Below are positions 25,120 through 34,119 of a DNA stretch of 64,000 nt, piece by piece; position 1 is the first letter of the stretch; each line of letters opens with the position of its first letter. The position numbers and the translations under genes are program-made. The notes below the pieces were generated by a model. The model was not told the origin of the DNA. It ran no database searches and saw only the letters and a program-made list of their open reading frames with translations. The DNA is from Microbacterium sp. YJN-G (GTDB taxonomy: Bacteria > Actinomycetota > Actinomycetes > Actinomycetales > Microbacteriaceae), in the NCBI RefSeq assembly GCF_015040615.1, contig NZ_CP060402.1:3038001-3102000 (forward strand). Reading direction: 5' to 3'.

Positions 25120-25758
25120 ATGACCGATCGCCTCGCCCCCGCCCGCGCCGCCGGCGTCCTCGCCGTGCTGCGCGCCCCGTCCGCCGAGTCGGCGCTGGAG
25201 GCGGCGGATGCGATCATCCGCGGCGGCATCCCCGGCATCGAGGTCACCTACTCGACACCCGATGCCCCCGCCGTGATCAGCGAGCTCATCGCCCGGCACG
25301 GCGACGCGGCTCACATCGGTGCGGGCACGGTGACCACGGCCGAGCAGGCGCAGGCGGCGGCCGACGCGGGCGCGGCGTTCCTCGTCAGCCCCGGCACGCT
25401 GCCGGACCTCACCCGCGCCATGCTCGACACCGGCAAGGTGGTCATGACCGGCGCCCTCACCCCGACCGAGGTGATGGTCGCACTCGACCTCGGCGTCGAC
25501 GTGGTGAAGATCTTCCCGGCATCCCTGGGCGGCCCGTCGTACCTGGGTGCGCTGCGTGGTCCGTTCCCGGATGCTCCCCTGATGCCCACCGGCGGCGTCA
25601 AGCCCGAGAACGTGGCCGACTGGTTCGCAGCCGGGGCGGTCGCCGTCGGCGCGGGCGGAGACCTGGCGAACTCGGCATCCATCAAGGCCGGCGACTGGGC
25701 CGACCTCGAGGCCCGGGCCGCGCGGTTCGCTGCGGCGCTGGCGGTCGTGCGCGCGTGA
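25120..25758 (+). CDS. eda: KDPG/KHG-type aldolase
   Basis: 212 residues, usual length. Class I aldolase motifs: GVLAVLRAPSAESALEAADAI with the substrate Arg, GIPGIEVTYSTPDA with the catalytic Glu, GAGTV, FLVSPG, the Schiff-base lysine in VDVVKIFPAS (about residue 130), and MPTGGV. It cleaves 2-keto-3-deoxy-6-phosphogluconate or 4-hydroxy-2-oxoglutarate to pyruvate plus an aldehyde. GGAAGGA stands 6 nt before ATG 25120. The next gene starts inside its stop. Confidence 0.88.
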   Translation: MTDRLAPARAAGVLAVLRAPSAESALEAADAIIRGGIPGIEVTYSTPDAPAVISELIARHGDAAHIGAGTVTTAEQAQAAADAGAAFLVSPGTLPDLTRAMLDTGKVVMTGALTPTEVMVALDLGVDVVKIFPASLGGPSYLGALRGPFPDAPLMPTGGVKPENVADWFAAGAVAVGAGGDLANSASIKAGDWADLEARAARFAAALAVVRA

Positions 25759-26486
25759 CCGACTTCGCCCCGTGGGCGTGGGCGCTGCTCGGGGTGGCGG
25801 CCGTGATCGCGGGGCTCGGCAAGACCGCCGTGCCCGGGGCATCCACCGTGTCGGTGGTGATCCTCGCGTCGATCCTGCCTGCCCGCACCTCGACCGCGGC
25901 GATGCTGCTGCTGTTCATCGTCGGCGACGCGTTCGCACTGATCGCCTATCGCCGGCACGCGCACTGGCCGACGCTGCTGCGCCTCGCCCCCGCCGTGATC
26001 GCGGGGCTGCTGGCCGGCTTCGCGTTCCTCGCGCTCGGCGACGATGACATCGTGCGCCGCACGATCGGCGTGATCCTGCTCGTGATGATCGCGATCACCC
26101 TGTGGCGTCGGCGCCGGTCGAGCGAGCCGGCGTCGGGCCTGCTGCCCGCGGCGGGGTACGGGACGCTCGCGGGGTTCACGACGATGGTCGCGAACGCCGG
26201 CGGCCCCGTGATGTCGATGTACTTCCTCGCCACCCGCACCCCGGTGCAGGTCTTCCTAGGCACGGCGGCGTGGTTCTTCGCGATCGTGAACCTCATGAAG
26301 GTTCCGATGCTCGCCGGACTCGGCCTGATCACCCCCGAGGTGCTGCTGATGGATCTGATCCTCGCACCGCTCGTGGTGGTTGGTGCGCTGACGGGGATGC
26401 GGGTCGCAAAGCGGATGCCGCAGCAGCTGTTCGACCGACTGGTGATCGTGCTCACGATCGCCGGGGCCGTCTACCTGCTGTTCTGA
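25755..26486 (+). CDS. TauE/SafE-family membrane permease
   Basis: 243 residues, GTG start overlapping the aldolase stop by 4 nt. About seven to eight membrane segments; the two TauE half-repeats start at GVAAVIAGLGKTAVPGASTVSVVILA and GYGTLAGFTTMVANAGGPVMSMYFL, with the characteristic Gly-Pro turns. The family exports or imports sulfite, sulfoacetate and other small organic anions. Coupling to a keto-deoxy sugar-acid aldolase suggests transport of a carboxylate or sulfonate of the same pathway, but this is inference. Confidence 0.87.
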   Translation: MTDFAPWAWALLGVAAVIAGLGKTAVPGASTVSVVILASILPARTSTAAMLLLFIVGDAFALIAYRRHAHWPTLLRLAPAVIAGLLAGFAFLALGDDDIVRRTIGVILLVMIAITLWRRRRSSEPASGLLPAAGYGTLAGFTTMVANAGGPVMSMYFLATRTPVQVFLGTAAWFFAIVNLMKVPMLAGLGLITPEVLLMDLILAPLVVVGALTGMRVAKRMPQQLFDRLVIVLTIAGAVYLLF

Positions 26487-26492
26487 CTCGTG

Positions 26493-26515
26493 GCCCTTCG
26501 AGAGCCTCAGGGACC
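26493..26515. repeat. Degenerate copy of the CTTCGACAGGCTCAGGGA repeat word
   Basis: CCTTCGAGAGCCTCAGGGAC differs at two positions from the word present in full at 36949-36970. It lies just after the permease stop, between converging genes, where such short interspersed repeats usually sit. The rest of 26487-26613 shows nothing else recognisable. Confidence 0.6.
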
Positions 26516-26613
26516 CGTCCCCACGCCCCACTCCACGCATCGCTTCGCGCTGCACGGAGCCTCCGGGGCGCGTGGCCCCTGCTCAGATCGGACGCTCTGT
26601 AGAACCCAGGCGA

Positions 26614-27444
26614 TCAGTCGAGGAAGATGTCGGGGAACAGCCGGTCGTCGGGGGTGCCTGGCACGGCGGCGTACTTCGAGAAGTCGGTCACGCCGTCAGC
26701 CTCGAGCACGTCCTCGACGATCAGCGTCTGACCGGTGTACGACGCGGCCGGCTTCGTGATCACCGCGTACGCGGCATCCGCGTAGATGTCGGGGGTGCGG
26801 CTCGCGGCCATCACCTTGTCGCCGCCGAGCAGGTTCTGCACGGCCGCGGTCGCGATGGTCGTGCGCGGCCACAGCGTGTTCGCCGCGACTCCGGCATCCG
26901 CGAACTCCGCCGCCAGCCCGAGCGTGGCCATGGTCATCCCGTACTTCGCGAGCGTGTATCCGGTGTGCGCGCCGAGCCACTTCGGTGACAGGTTCAGCGG
27001 CGGCGAGAGCGACAGGATGTGCGGGTTCGCCGCCTCGCGCAGCACCGGGATCGCGGCGCGCGAGAGCATGAACGTGCCGCGCACGTTGACGTCCTGCATC
27101 AGGTCGTACTTCTTCGCGTCGAGGTCGGTCGAGCGAGACAGGTCGATGACACTCGCGTTGTTGATGACGACGTCGATGCCGCCGAACTCGCCCTGCGCCT
27201 TGAGCACGGCCTCGGTGATGTCGTCGTCGCTGCGCACATCGCCGACGATCGGCAGCGCCTGCCCGCCCGCCTCACGGATCGCCTCGGCCGCGCTGTGCAC
27301 GGTGCCCTCGAGCTTGGGATGCGGGCTGTCGGTCTTGGCCAGCAGCACGATGTTCGCGCCGTCGGAGGCGGCGCGCAGCGCGATGGCGAGGCCGATGCCG
27401 CGGCTGCCGCCCGACATCAGGATGGTCTTTCCTGCGAGGGACAT
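26614..27444 (-). CDS. SDR-family oxidoreductase (HSDL2-like)
   Basis: 276 residues from ATG 27444, which has GAAGGAG upstream. NADP-binding loop MSGGSRGIGLAIA (about 10-22); VVINNASVIDL; the active-site region is GAHTGYTLAKYGMTM with Tyr and Lys spaced YxxxK (YTLAK). The preference for a Ser-containing loop and the LAKTDSPHPKLEGTVHSAAEAI insert resembles hydroxysteroid dehydrogenase-like 2 proteins, often linked to fatty-acid or isoprenoid breakdown. Probably an operon with the SDR gene upstream of it (27489-28265). Confidence 0.87.
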   Translation of the reverse strand: MSLAGKTILMSGGSRGIGLAIALRAASDGANIVLLAKTDSPHPKLEGTVHSAAEAIREAGGQALPIVGDVRSDDDITEAVLKAQGEFGGIDVVINNASVIDLSRSTDLDAKKYDLMQDVNVRGTFMLSRAAIPVLREAANPHILSLSPPLNLSPKWLGAHTGYTLAKYGMTMATLGLAAEFADAGVAANTLWPRTTIATAAVQNLLGGDKVMAASRTPDIYADAAYAVITKPAASYTGQTLIVEDVLEADGVTDFSKYAAVPGTPDDRLFPDIFLD

Positions 27445-27488
27445 GGGTTCTCCTTCGAGTCGGGGTCGCTTCGGGTACTGAGGCCGGG

Positions 27489-28265
27489 TCACTTCGGGGC
27501 CATGCGGATGGCGCCGTCGAGGCGGATGGTCTCGCCGTTGAGGTAGCCGTTGGCGACGATGTGCTCCACGAGCGCGGCATACTCCTCCGGCCGGCCGAGC
27601 CGCGACGGGTACGGCACCTGCTCGCCGAGCGAGTCCTGCGCAGCCTGCGGCAGACCTGCGAGCATCGGGGTCTCCATGATCCCCGGCGCGATGGTGCACA
27701 CCCGGATGCCGTAACGCGCGAGCTCCCGTGCGATGGGCAGGGTCATGGCGTGCACGCCGCCCTTGGATGCCGAGTAGGCGGGCTGGCCGATCTGGCCGTC
27801 GAACGCGGCCACGCTGGCGGTGCTGATGATGACGCCGCGGTCGCCGCTGCCGCCGCGCTCGTCGGCCATCGGCTCGTTCTGCGCCATGACGGCCGCAGCC
27901 TGCGAGGTGACGTTGAAGGTGCCGACGAGGTTGATGCGGATGATCCGCTCGAACGCGCCGAGGTCGGCGGGGGTGCCGTCGCGATCGAGCACCTTCGCGG
28001 GCGGGGCGATGCCGGCGCAGTTGACGACGACGCGCAGCGGCGCGATGGATTCAGCGGATGCCACGGCTGCGGCCACCTCGTCAGCACTGGTCACGTCGGC
28101 CGCGGCGAAGATACCGCCGAGTTCCGCGGCGATCTCCTCGCCGGCCGAATTCGGCAGGTCGACGATGGTGACCTGCGCGCCGGCGGCGGCGAGGCGCCGG
28201 GCGGTGGCGAGGCCGAGCCCGCTGGCGCCGCCCGTGACGAGGGCACCCTGTCCCGTGATCTGCAT
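27489..28265 (-). CDS. SDR-family oxidoreductase (type II 3-hydroxyacyl-CoA dehydrogenase-like)
   Basis: 258 residues. Loop [17 protein letters not shown] (about 9-25), VVNCAGI, active site [24 protein letters not shown] with YxxxK (YSASK), then [14 protein letters not shown] and the terminal [16 protein letters not shown]. This pattern is that of 17-beta-HSD10-like 3-hydroxyacyl-CoA or 3-hydroxy-2-methylbutyryl-CoA dehydrogenases of beta-oxidation and isoleucine breakdown. GAAGGAG precedes the start. An 11-bp palindrome CTGAGTCTCAG (28305-28315) upstream may be a repressor site. Confidence 0.88.
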   Translation of the reverse strand: MQITGQGALVTGGASGLGLATARRLAAAGAQVTIVDLPNSAGEEIAAELGGIFAAADVTSADEVAAAVASAESIAPLRVVVNCAGIAPPAKVLDRDGTPADLGAFERIIRINLVGTFNVTSQAAAVMAQNEPMADERGGSGDRGVIISTASVAAFDGQIGQPAYSASKGGVHAMTLPIARELARYGIRVCTIAPGIMETPMLAGLPQAAQDSLGEQVPYPSRLGRPEEYAALVEHIVANGYLNGETIRLDGAIRMAPK

Positions 28266-28375
28266 GTGTTCTCCTTCGAACGACGCGCTGCGACGAAAAT
28301 GCGACTGAGTCTCAGCATACGTGGTTCTGAGTGCCCCACCTGGCGAGGGGGTGACGGAGGGTGGATGCTGAGGGC

Positions 28376-28735
28376 ATGGAACTGCGTCGCAAACGAGCCT
28401 ACGACAACGCCTCGGACGACGACGGGTTCCGCGTTCTCATCGACCGGCTGTGGCCGCGTGGCGTCTCGAAGGAGCGGGCGGCGATCGATCTGTGGGCCAA
28501 GGACATCGCGCCGACCGCCGAGCTGCGCCGCGAATGGCACGCCACCCCGGACGCCTTCGAGGCGCACGCGAAGAGCTACCGCGCGCAGCTCTCGGGCGAG
28601 AGCGCCGACGCGTTGCGCGACCTCGTCGACGAGCTGCGCGGCCGTCCCGTGGTCACGCTGGTCTACGCGCTGCACGACACCGAGCACAACCACGCCGTCG
28701 TACTCGAGGAGGTCCTGCGCCCGCTGGTGAGGTGA
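28376..28735 (+). CDS. DUF488-family protein (YeaO-like)
   Basis: 119 residues. The family signature [20 protein letters not shown] is at about 16-35, followed by [17 protein letters not shown] and a closing [19 protein letters not shown]. YeaO-like proteins are small, widespread and of unknown function. It reads away from the SDR pair and towards dedA; no ribosome binding site is obvious. Confidence 0.85.
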   Translation: MELRRKRAYDNASDDDGFRVLIDRLWPRGVSKERAAIDLWAKDIAPTAELRREWHATPDAFEAHAKSYRAQLSGESADALRDLVDELRGRPVVTLVYALHDTEHNHAVVLEEVLRPLVR

Positions 28736-28831
28736 GGCGACACGAGGTGAGGTGAGCCTCGCGCGGTGACGTTACGGATATCCCGAACGGTCTCGACGGC
28801 TGCCCCCACTGATTCCACAGGCGAGGCTCCG

Positions 28832-28837
28832 TAGCGT
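28832..28837 (+). promoter_or_regulatory. -10 box (TAGCGT), leaderless promoter
   Basis: TAGCGT lies 7 nt before ATG 28845 of the dedA-family gene; no ribosome binding site intervenes. Confidence 0.45.
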
Positions 28838-28844
28838 CGTTTGC

Positions 28845-29540
28845 ATGCAGAACGGTGCGGAGGGTCTGAACGCGGTCGCGCAGTGGGCGGTGGAGCTGAT
28901 GGAGTGGCTCGGCGCCCCGGGAGCGGGTCTCGCGATCGCTCTGGAGAACCTGTTCCCGCCTCTGCCGAGCGAGATCGTGCTGCCCCTCGCGGGCTTCACC
29001 GCGAGCCGCGGGACGTTCGGCCTGTTCGAGGTGCTGCTGTGGACCACGCTCGGCTCGGTCATCGGCGCACTCGCCCTGTACGGGCTGGGCGCATGGCTGG
29101 GACGGGCGCGCCTGCGGCGCATCGTCGAGCGGATGCCGTTGATGAACGTCGAGGACGTCGACCGCGCCGAGGCGTGGTTCGCGCGGCACGGGTCGAAGGC
29201 GGTGTTCTTCGGCCGGATGATCCCGCTGTTCCGCAGCCTGATCTCGATCCCCGCCGGCATCGAGCGGATGCCGCTGCTGCGCTTCCTGCTGCTGACGACC
29301 GCGGGCAGCGCACTGTGGAACACCGTGTTCGTGCTGGCGGGCTTCTTCCTCGGCGAGAACTGGAGCGGGGTCGAGCAGTACGCCGACGTGCTGCAGCTGG
29401 CCGTGATCGTCACCTGCGTCGCCGCGGTGGTGCTGTTCGTCGTGCTGCGCGTGCGCCGCATCGTGCGCGAGCGGAGGGCGCCCACCAAGACGCTCTCCGC
29501 AGAGCGTCTGAGCGACGAGCGCGTGAGCGACAACGTCTGA
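28845..29540 (+). CDS. DedA-family membrane protein
   Basis: 231 residues. DedA features are the re-entrant [18 protein letters not shown] segment (about 34-51), [18 protein letters not shown], the conserved [18 protein letters not shown] with the essential Arg, and [20 protein letters not shown]. Members are proton-coupled flippases or exporters for lipids such as undecaprenyl phosphate and help membrane homeostasis. The basic/acidic C-terminal tail ([15 protein letters not shown] onward) is cytoplasmic by charge. Confidence 0.9.
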   Translation: MQNGAEGLNAVAQWAVELMEWLGAPGAGLAIALENLFPPLPSEIVLPLAGFTASRGTFGLFEVLLWTTLGSVIGALALYGLGAWLGRARLRRIVERMPLMNVEDVDRAEAWFARHGSKAVFFGRMIPLFRSLISIPAGIERMPLLRFLLLTTAGSALWNTVFVLAGFFLGENWSGVEQYADVLQLAVIVTCVAAVVLFVVLRVRRIVRERRAPTKTLSAERLSDERVSDNV

Positions 29541-29686
29541 ACCCGACCGCGAGCGGCTGGCGTTCTACCGCGACCTGTGGAACGCCACCTCCGGATCGCG
29601 GGCGGCGCCGGGCCCGGATAGGCTGGGTCGCGGAGTGTCGGGAAGCCTGGTCGACGAAGTCCTGTTCGACGACCCGAAGGCACCTC

Positions 29687-30997
29687 ATGTCCCGCTTCCC
29701 GCGCCTGTCCCGCGTCCGTGACATCTTCCCCTCGTCCTCCCGCGCGGAATCGCTGCGCATCGCCGAGATCCTCCGCAAGGAGACCGTCGGCGGCATCCTG
29801 CTCGTCGCCCTCGCCGCGGTGGCCATCATCTGGGCGAACTCGCCGTGGGCGGATTCGTACTTCGCGCTGCGCGACCTCGAGGTCGGCTATGAGCCGTGGC
29901 ACCTGCGCCTGAGCCTCGGCGCCTGGGCGGCCGACGGCCTGCTCGCGATCTTCTTCTTCCTGGTCGGCCTCGAGCTCAAGCGCGAGTTCGTCGCCGGCGA
30001 CCTGCGTCGCTTCAGCACGGCTGTCATCCCCATCGTGGCCGCGGTCGGTGGTGTGATCGTCCCGGCGCTCATCTACCTCGCGGTCGCCGCCGGAACGCCC
30101 GGGGCCGCGCGCGGCTGGGCGATCCCCACCGCGACCGACATCGCGTTCGCCGTCGCGGTGCTCGCCCTGATCGGCTCGCACCTGCCGAGTGCGCTGCGGA
30201 TCTTCCTGCTGACCCTGGCGGTGGTCGACGACCTCATCGCGATCGCCATCATCGCGATCTTCTACACCGAGTCGATCGACGTACTCCCGCTGGTCGCATC
30301 GCTGGCGGTGATCGCCGTCTACGGGCTCATCGCCCAGCGGTTCCGCGAGTTCTTCGGGCTGCATTCCTCCGCCGCCTGGGTCATCCTGCTGCCGATCGGC
30401 GGCGTCGCCTGGGCCTTCCTGCACGCCTCCGGCATCCACGCGACGATCGCCGGCGTGCTTCTCGGGTTCACCATCCCGGTGCTGCATCGCCGAGCCGCCC
30501 GCGGCGCGGATGCCGGTCCCGGCCTCGCCGAGCTGTTCGAGCACCGGTTCCGGCCGCTCTCGGCGGGCTTCGCCGTGCCGGTCTTCGCGTTCTTCTCGGC
30601 CGGGGTGGCGGTCGGTGGCGGCGAGGGCTTCGCGTCGGCGTTCGGCGATCCGGTCGTGCTCGGCATCGTGCTCGCCCTCGTCGTCGGCAAGCCGATCGGC
30701 ATCACACTCGCCACCTGGATCATCACGCGCGTGCGGCGCATCGACCTCGACCCGAGCCTGCGCTGGATCGACATCACCGGCGTCGGGCTGCTCGCCGGCA
30801 TCGGGTTCACCGTCTCGCTGCTGGTCGCCGAGCTCAGTTTCGCGGCGGGCAGCGCGCAGCACGATCATGCGAAGGTCGCCGTGCTCACGGCATCCGTCCT
30901 CGCGGCCGTGGTCGCGTCGATCCTGCTCGGATCGCGCAACCGCCGGTACCGCCGGGCTGCGCGGGCGCCGCAGGCGCCGCCGGATGCGGAGGGCTGA
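29687..30997 (+). CDS. nhaA: Na+/H+ antiporter NhaA
   Basis: 436 residues, about 12 membrane segments. Key residues are visible: the ion-binding Asp pair in [13 protein letters not shown], the earlier essential Asp in [18 protein letters not shown], and the [14 protein letters not shown] signature. It exchanges external protons for internal Na+ or Li+. AAGG lies 6 nt before ATG 29687. The stop codon TGA directly abuts the stop of the converging gene (shared TGATCA, 30995-31000), leaving no intergenic room for a terminator. Confidence 0.95.
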   Translation: MSRFPRLSRVRDIFPSSSRAESLRIAEILRKETVGGILLVALAAVAIIWANSPWADSYFALRDLEVGYEPWHLRLSLGAWAADGLLAIFFFLVGLELKREFVAGDLRRFSTAVIPIVAAVGGVIVPALIYLAVAAGTPGAARGWAIPTATDIAFAVAVLALIGSHLPSALRIFLLTLAVVDDLIAIAIIAIFYTESIDVLPLVASLAVIAVYGLIAQRFREFFGLHSSAAWVILLPIGGVAWAFLHASGIHATIAGVLLGFTIPVLHRRAARGADAGPGLAELFEHRFRPLSAGFAVPVFAFFSAGVAVGGGEGFASAFGDPVVLGIVLALVVGKPIGITLATWIITRVRRIDLDPSLRWIDITGVGLLAGIGFTVSLLVAELSFAAGSAQHDHAKVAVLTASVLAAVVASILLGSRNRRYRRAARAPQAPPDAEG

Positions 30998-31795
30998 TCA
31001 GCTCGGCCCGAGGATGAAGTTCCAGGTGCCGAGGGCGACGGCCTCGGCGAGCGCGACCACCGGGATGAGCGCCGCGAGCACCAGCAGCGCGGTGTCGCCG
31101 CGGTCCCAGCGCGAGGGGCGCGCCCAGGTGCGCCTGCCCGTGCCCCCGAAGCCGCGGGCCTCCATGGCGGTCGCCAGTGACGAGGCGCGCCGGATCGCCA
31201 GCACGAACAGCGCGAACGCCATCCCGAGCCCCCGGCGGATGCGCCCCTGATCGGCGACGCCGCGGGCGCGCCGCGCCAGGGCGAGGGCGCGCCAGTCGTC
31301 GGCGAGCAGCCCGAGCAGCCGCATCCCGGTCAGTGCGCCGATCACGAACCGCGCGGGCAGGTGCGCCCGCTGGGCGAGATCGTCGGCGAGGTCGGTGGGG
31401 TCGACGGTGGCGAAGAGGGCGACGGCGGGCAGGCCGATGGCCAGCACGCGCACGGCCGTCGCGGCGGCCAGCGACAGCGAGCCGTCGCTGACGCGCATGA
31501 GCAGCCACTCGAAGTGCACGGTGCCGCTCTGCGCGCCGTACAGGGCGATCGTCACGGCGCTGAGCGGCGCCGCGATCCACAGCGGCGCGGTGCGCAGCCA
31601 GAACTCGCGCGCGGTCAGTCCGCACAGCAGCAGGATCGGGATCTCGAGCAGCAGCGCGACGGATGCCGAGAGCACGTCGATCGAGAGGATCAGCGGCAGG
31701 CTGATCAGCAGCGCCGCGGCGAGCCGGGCCAGCGGGCTGCGGGTCGCGATCGGCCCACTGCGCACGATGCGTGCGTCGGCGGCCAGGGCGGTCAC
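30998..31795 (-). CDS. ykoC: ECF transporter transmembrane (T) subunit, YkoC type
   Basis: 265 residues, GTG start overlapping the ATPase stop (GTGA). Membrane segments at about 25-70, 105-130 and near the C-terminus (TALLVLAALIPVVALAEAVAL). The coupling helices have the EcfT Ala-Arg-Gly signatures: LARRARGVADQG and AMEARGFG. It links the duplicated ATPase to the YkoE substrate subunit. Third gene of the TPP-riboswitch operon. Confidence 0.9.
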   Translation of the reverse strand: MTALAADARIVRSGPIATRSPLARLAAALLISLPLILSIDVLSASVALLLEIPILLLCGLTAREFWLRTAPLWIAAPLSAVTIALYGAQSGTVHFEWLLMRVSDGSLSLAAATAVRVLAIGLPAVALFATVDPTDLADDLAQRAHLPARFVIGALTGMRLLGLLADDWRALALARRARGVADQGRIRRGLGMAFALFVLAIRRASSLATAMEARGFGGTGRRTWARPSRWDRGDTALLVLAALIPVVALAEAVALGTWNFILGPS

Positions 31796-33312
31796 GGTGC
31801 CACCTCCGGGGTGCGGGCGTGCGGGATGCCGAAGGCGAGGGTGCGCGCGTGCAGGGCGCGCAGCACCTCGGCATCGTGCGTGACGGCGACGACGGCGGTG
31901 CCGGTGTCGCGCAGGCGGGCGATGAGGGCCACGAGCTCGGCCCAGGTGCGGGCGTCCTGCCCGAAGGTGGGCTCGTCGAGCACCAGCATCCGGGGTCTGG
32001 TGGCGAGCGCCGCGGCGACCGTCAGCCGACGCTTCTCGCCGCCCGAGAGCGTGTAGGGGTTCGCCTGCGCGAGACGGTCGAGCCGCAGCCGGTGCAGCAG
32101 CTCGTCGACTCGCTCGGCGATCTCGCCCTCGCCGAGCCCCAGCGCGCGCGGCCCGATCTCGAGCTCGTCGCGCACGGTGCGGGCGAGCAGCTGGTGCTCG
32201 GGGCTCTGCAGCACGGTGCCGATGCGGGTCAGCAGTGCGCGCGACGACCAGGCGTGCGGGTCGTGCGCGGCGCTCGCGTCGCGGCGGCGCCGACGCGCGA
32301 CGGCGGCGCTGGACGCGAGAGCGTCGGATGCGATGACCAGGCCGCCCTCGGCGGGGATGAGCCCCGCGAGGGTGAGGCTGAGGGTCGACTTGCCGGCGCC
32401 GTTCGGCCCGACGATGCCGAGCACCTCCCCCGCGCGCACCTGCAGGTCGAACGGTCCGGCGACGCGGGTGCCCGGGGTGCGCGAGACGATCAGGCCGTCG
32501 GTGCGGACCAGCGTCTCTCCCGGCGCCCGGGCCGGTGGCGGCGGGACGGCGGGCGGATGCTCGGGCACCCACACCCCGGATGCCGCGAGCTCGGCACCGC
32601 GCGCATGCAGCACCTGTTCGGGAGTGCCGTCGGCGAGCACGACCGTGCTGTCGCCCTCGGCGCCCAGCACGATGACGCGCTGGACGAGCGGCAGCCATAC
32701 GTCGATGCGGTGCTCGATCACGACCAGGGTCGCGCCGGTGGCATCCAGTGCCCGCCCGACGGCGTCGCGCACCTCGGCGACGCCGTCGGGATCGAGGTTC
32801 GCGGTGGGCTCGTCGAGCAGAATCGCCCCTGGCCGCATGGCCAGCACGCCCGCGAGCGCGAGCCGCTGCTTCTGCCCGCCCGACAGCGCCGAGGTCGGCC
32901 GGTCGAGCGCGACGTCGAGGCCCACGGCATCCAGTGCCTGTCCTACCCGCTGCCAGATCTCCTCGCGCGGGACGCCGAGATTCTCGCAGCCGAAGGCGAC
33001 GTCGTCGCCGACGCGCGCCAGCATCGTCTGGGTGTCGGGGTCCTGCAGCACCATGCCGACCCGGCCCCGCACCGACGAGGCCGGAAGGCCGTCGACGAGC
33101 AGCGCCCCGGCTTCCTCACCCTCGTCGGCGCCGCCGAGCACGCCGCCGAAACCCTGCAGCAGGGTGGACTTGCCCGAGCCGGATGCTCCCAGCAGCAGCA
33201 CCCGCTCTCCGGGCTCGATGCGCAGCGAGACCTCACGCAGTGCCCAGCGCAGCCGGGTCGCGTAGCGCCAGCCCCAGCCGCGCGCCTCGAGCGCGGCCGC
33301 GACGGTGCTCAC
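31792..33312 (-). CDS. ykoD: ECF transporter ATPase with two ATP-binding domains, YkoD type
   Basis: 506 residues with two complete ABC domains. Domain 1: Walker A GASGSGKST (about 43), LSGGQKQRLALAGVLA signature, LLDEPTANLDPDG. Domain 2: GPNGAGKST (about 310), LSGGEKRRLTVAAALA, LVLDEPTFGQD. A fused ATPase pair is the YkoD arrangement of thiamine-precursor ECF systems. The GTG start at 33312 overlaps the stop of ykoE by 4 nt and its own stop overlaps ykoC, so all three are coupled. Confidence 0.92.
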   Translation of the reverse strand: MSTVAAALEARGWGWRYATRLRWALREVSLRIEPGERVLLLGASGSGKSTLLQGFGGVLGGADEGEEAGALLVDGLPASSVRGRVGMVLQDPDTQTMLARVGDDVAFGCENLGVPREEIWQRVGQALDAVGLDVALDRPTSALSGGQKQRLALAGVLAMRPGAILLDEPTANLDPDGVAEVRDAVGRALDATGATLVVIEHRIDVWLPLVQRVIVLGAEGDSTVVLADGTPEQVLHARGAELAASGVWVPEHPPAVPPPPARAPGETLVRTDGLIVSRTPGTRVAGPFDLQVRAGEVLGIVGPNGAGKSTLSLTLAGLIPAEGGLVIASDALASSAAVARRRRRDASAAHDPHAWSSRALLTRIGTVLQSPEHQLLARTVRDELEIGPRALGLGEGEIAERVDELLHRLRLDRLAQANPYTLSGGEKRRLTVAAALATRPRMLVLDEPTFGQDARTWAELVALIARLRDTGTAVVAVTHDAEVLRALHARTLAFGIPHARTPEVAP

Positions 33313-33938
33313 ACCCGTGCGTTCGCCGTCCGACCGGCGGCGAACCGGCTCAGCGCGCCGGTGGCGGCGAGCCCCTTGACGAGCAGCCAGGCGCCGAGTC
33401 CGGCGATCACTGCGCCCGAGATGGTGGTGGAGGCGATGTACACCGAGGTGAACAGGGTGTCGGCGCCCGCGTACCAGAGGATGCGGTCGTTGATGCCGCA
33501 GGCCAGGCCCGCGGCGGCACCGGCGAGCACAGCCACCGGCAGGCGCCATACGCCGTACAGGAAGATCAGGAAGATCAGCTCGGCGCCCAGGCCCTGCACG
33601 AGGCCGGAGACGATGGTCAGCGGGCCCCAGACGTTGCCCACCAGCGCCGAGATGATCGCGGCGACCAGCTCGGTGTAGATCGCGGCCCCCGGCTTGCGGA
33701 TGATCAGCCCGCCCAGCACGCCGGCGATCAGCCAGGGACCGGCCAGCAGTCCCTGCAGGCCGGGCAGCAGCGGCGAGAGCAGTGCGCTCGGCGCCTCGTA
33801 GCCGACGTTCCACAGCAGGAACAGCACGGCGCAGGCGACCGCGATGACGCTGGCGACGACGATGTCGACGACCCGCCAGCGCAGGTTGCGGCCTGCGGCC
33901 GCCGGGGTGGTGGTGGACGTGGATGCAGACGTGCTCAT
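33309..33938 (-). CDS. ykoE: ECF transporter substrate-binding (S) subunit, YkoE type (thiamine/HMP)
   Basis: 209 residues from ATG 33938 with AGGAG upstream; the frame opens earlier but that part belongs to the riboswitch. About six membrane segments (VVDIVVASVIAVACAVLFLLWNV first). Family motifs: LLAGPWLIAGVLGGLIIRKPGAAIYTELVAA and QGLGAELIFLIFLYG. The TPP riboswitch in its leader shows that the substrate is thiamine or its hydroxymethylpyrimidine precursor. Confidence 0.93.
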   Translation of the reverse strand: MSTSASTSTTTPAAAGRNLRWRVVDIVVASVIAVACAVLFLLWNVGYEAPSALLSPLLPGLQGLLAGPWLIAGVLGGLIIRKPGAAIYTELVAAIISALVGNVWGPLTIVSGLVQGLGAELIFLIFLYGVWRLPVAVLAGAAAGLACGINDRILWYAGADTLFTSVYIASTTISGAVIAGLGAWLLVKGLAATGALSRFAAGRTANARV

Positions 33939-33945
33939 AGGAACT

Positions 33946-34034
33946 CCTCCCTGCGCCGGCATGACCCGGATCAGGTTCGACGGTCGAAGCGCGGTTCGCT
34001 TCCTCTCAGCCCGGCACGCCGGACTCCCGTGGTT
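33946..34034 (-). ncRNA. TPP riboswitch (THI element)
   Basis: Read on the lower strand, the leader of ykoE has the conserved THI-box pieces in order: GGGAGTC, GCTGAGAGG, and CGAACCTGATCCGGGTCATG followed by CCGGCGCAGGGAGG. The P1 closing strands, the pyrimidine-sensing T-loop GCTGAGAGG and the pyrophosphate-sensing arm are all recognisable. The 3' part runs straight into the ykoE ribosome binding site, so TPP binding probably blocks translation initiation. Confidence 0.95.
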
Positions 34035-34106
34035 ATGCCCTCGATCTTAGCCGTCCGGATGGATGCCGGGGCGGCGTTGTGACGGCGCATGCACAGGGTG
34101 ATTGGG

Positions 34107-34112
34107 TACCGT
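34107..34112 (+). promoter_or_regulatory. -10 box (TACCGT), leaderless promoter
   Basis: TACCGT lies 7 nt before GTG 34120, deciding in favour of this start over the TTG at 34102, which would lie upstream of the box. Confidence 0.45.
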
Positions 34113-34119
34113 TGATCGG

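Noticed and set aside
28772..30868. 698-codon open frame on the minus strand across dedA and nhaA
   Set aside because: It is antisense to two clear genes, rich in Arg/Asp/Gly/His as expected of a GC-rich shadow frame, and has no domain or ribosome binding site.
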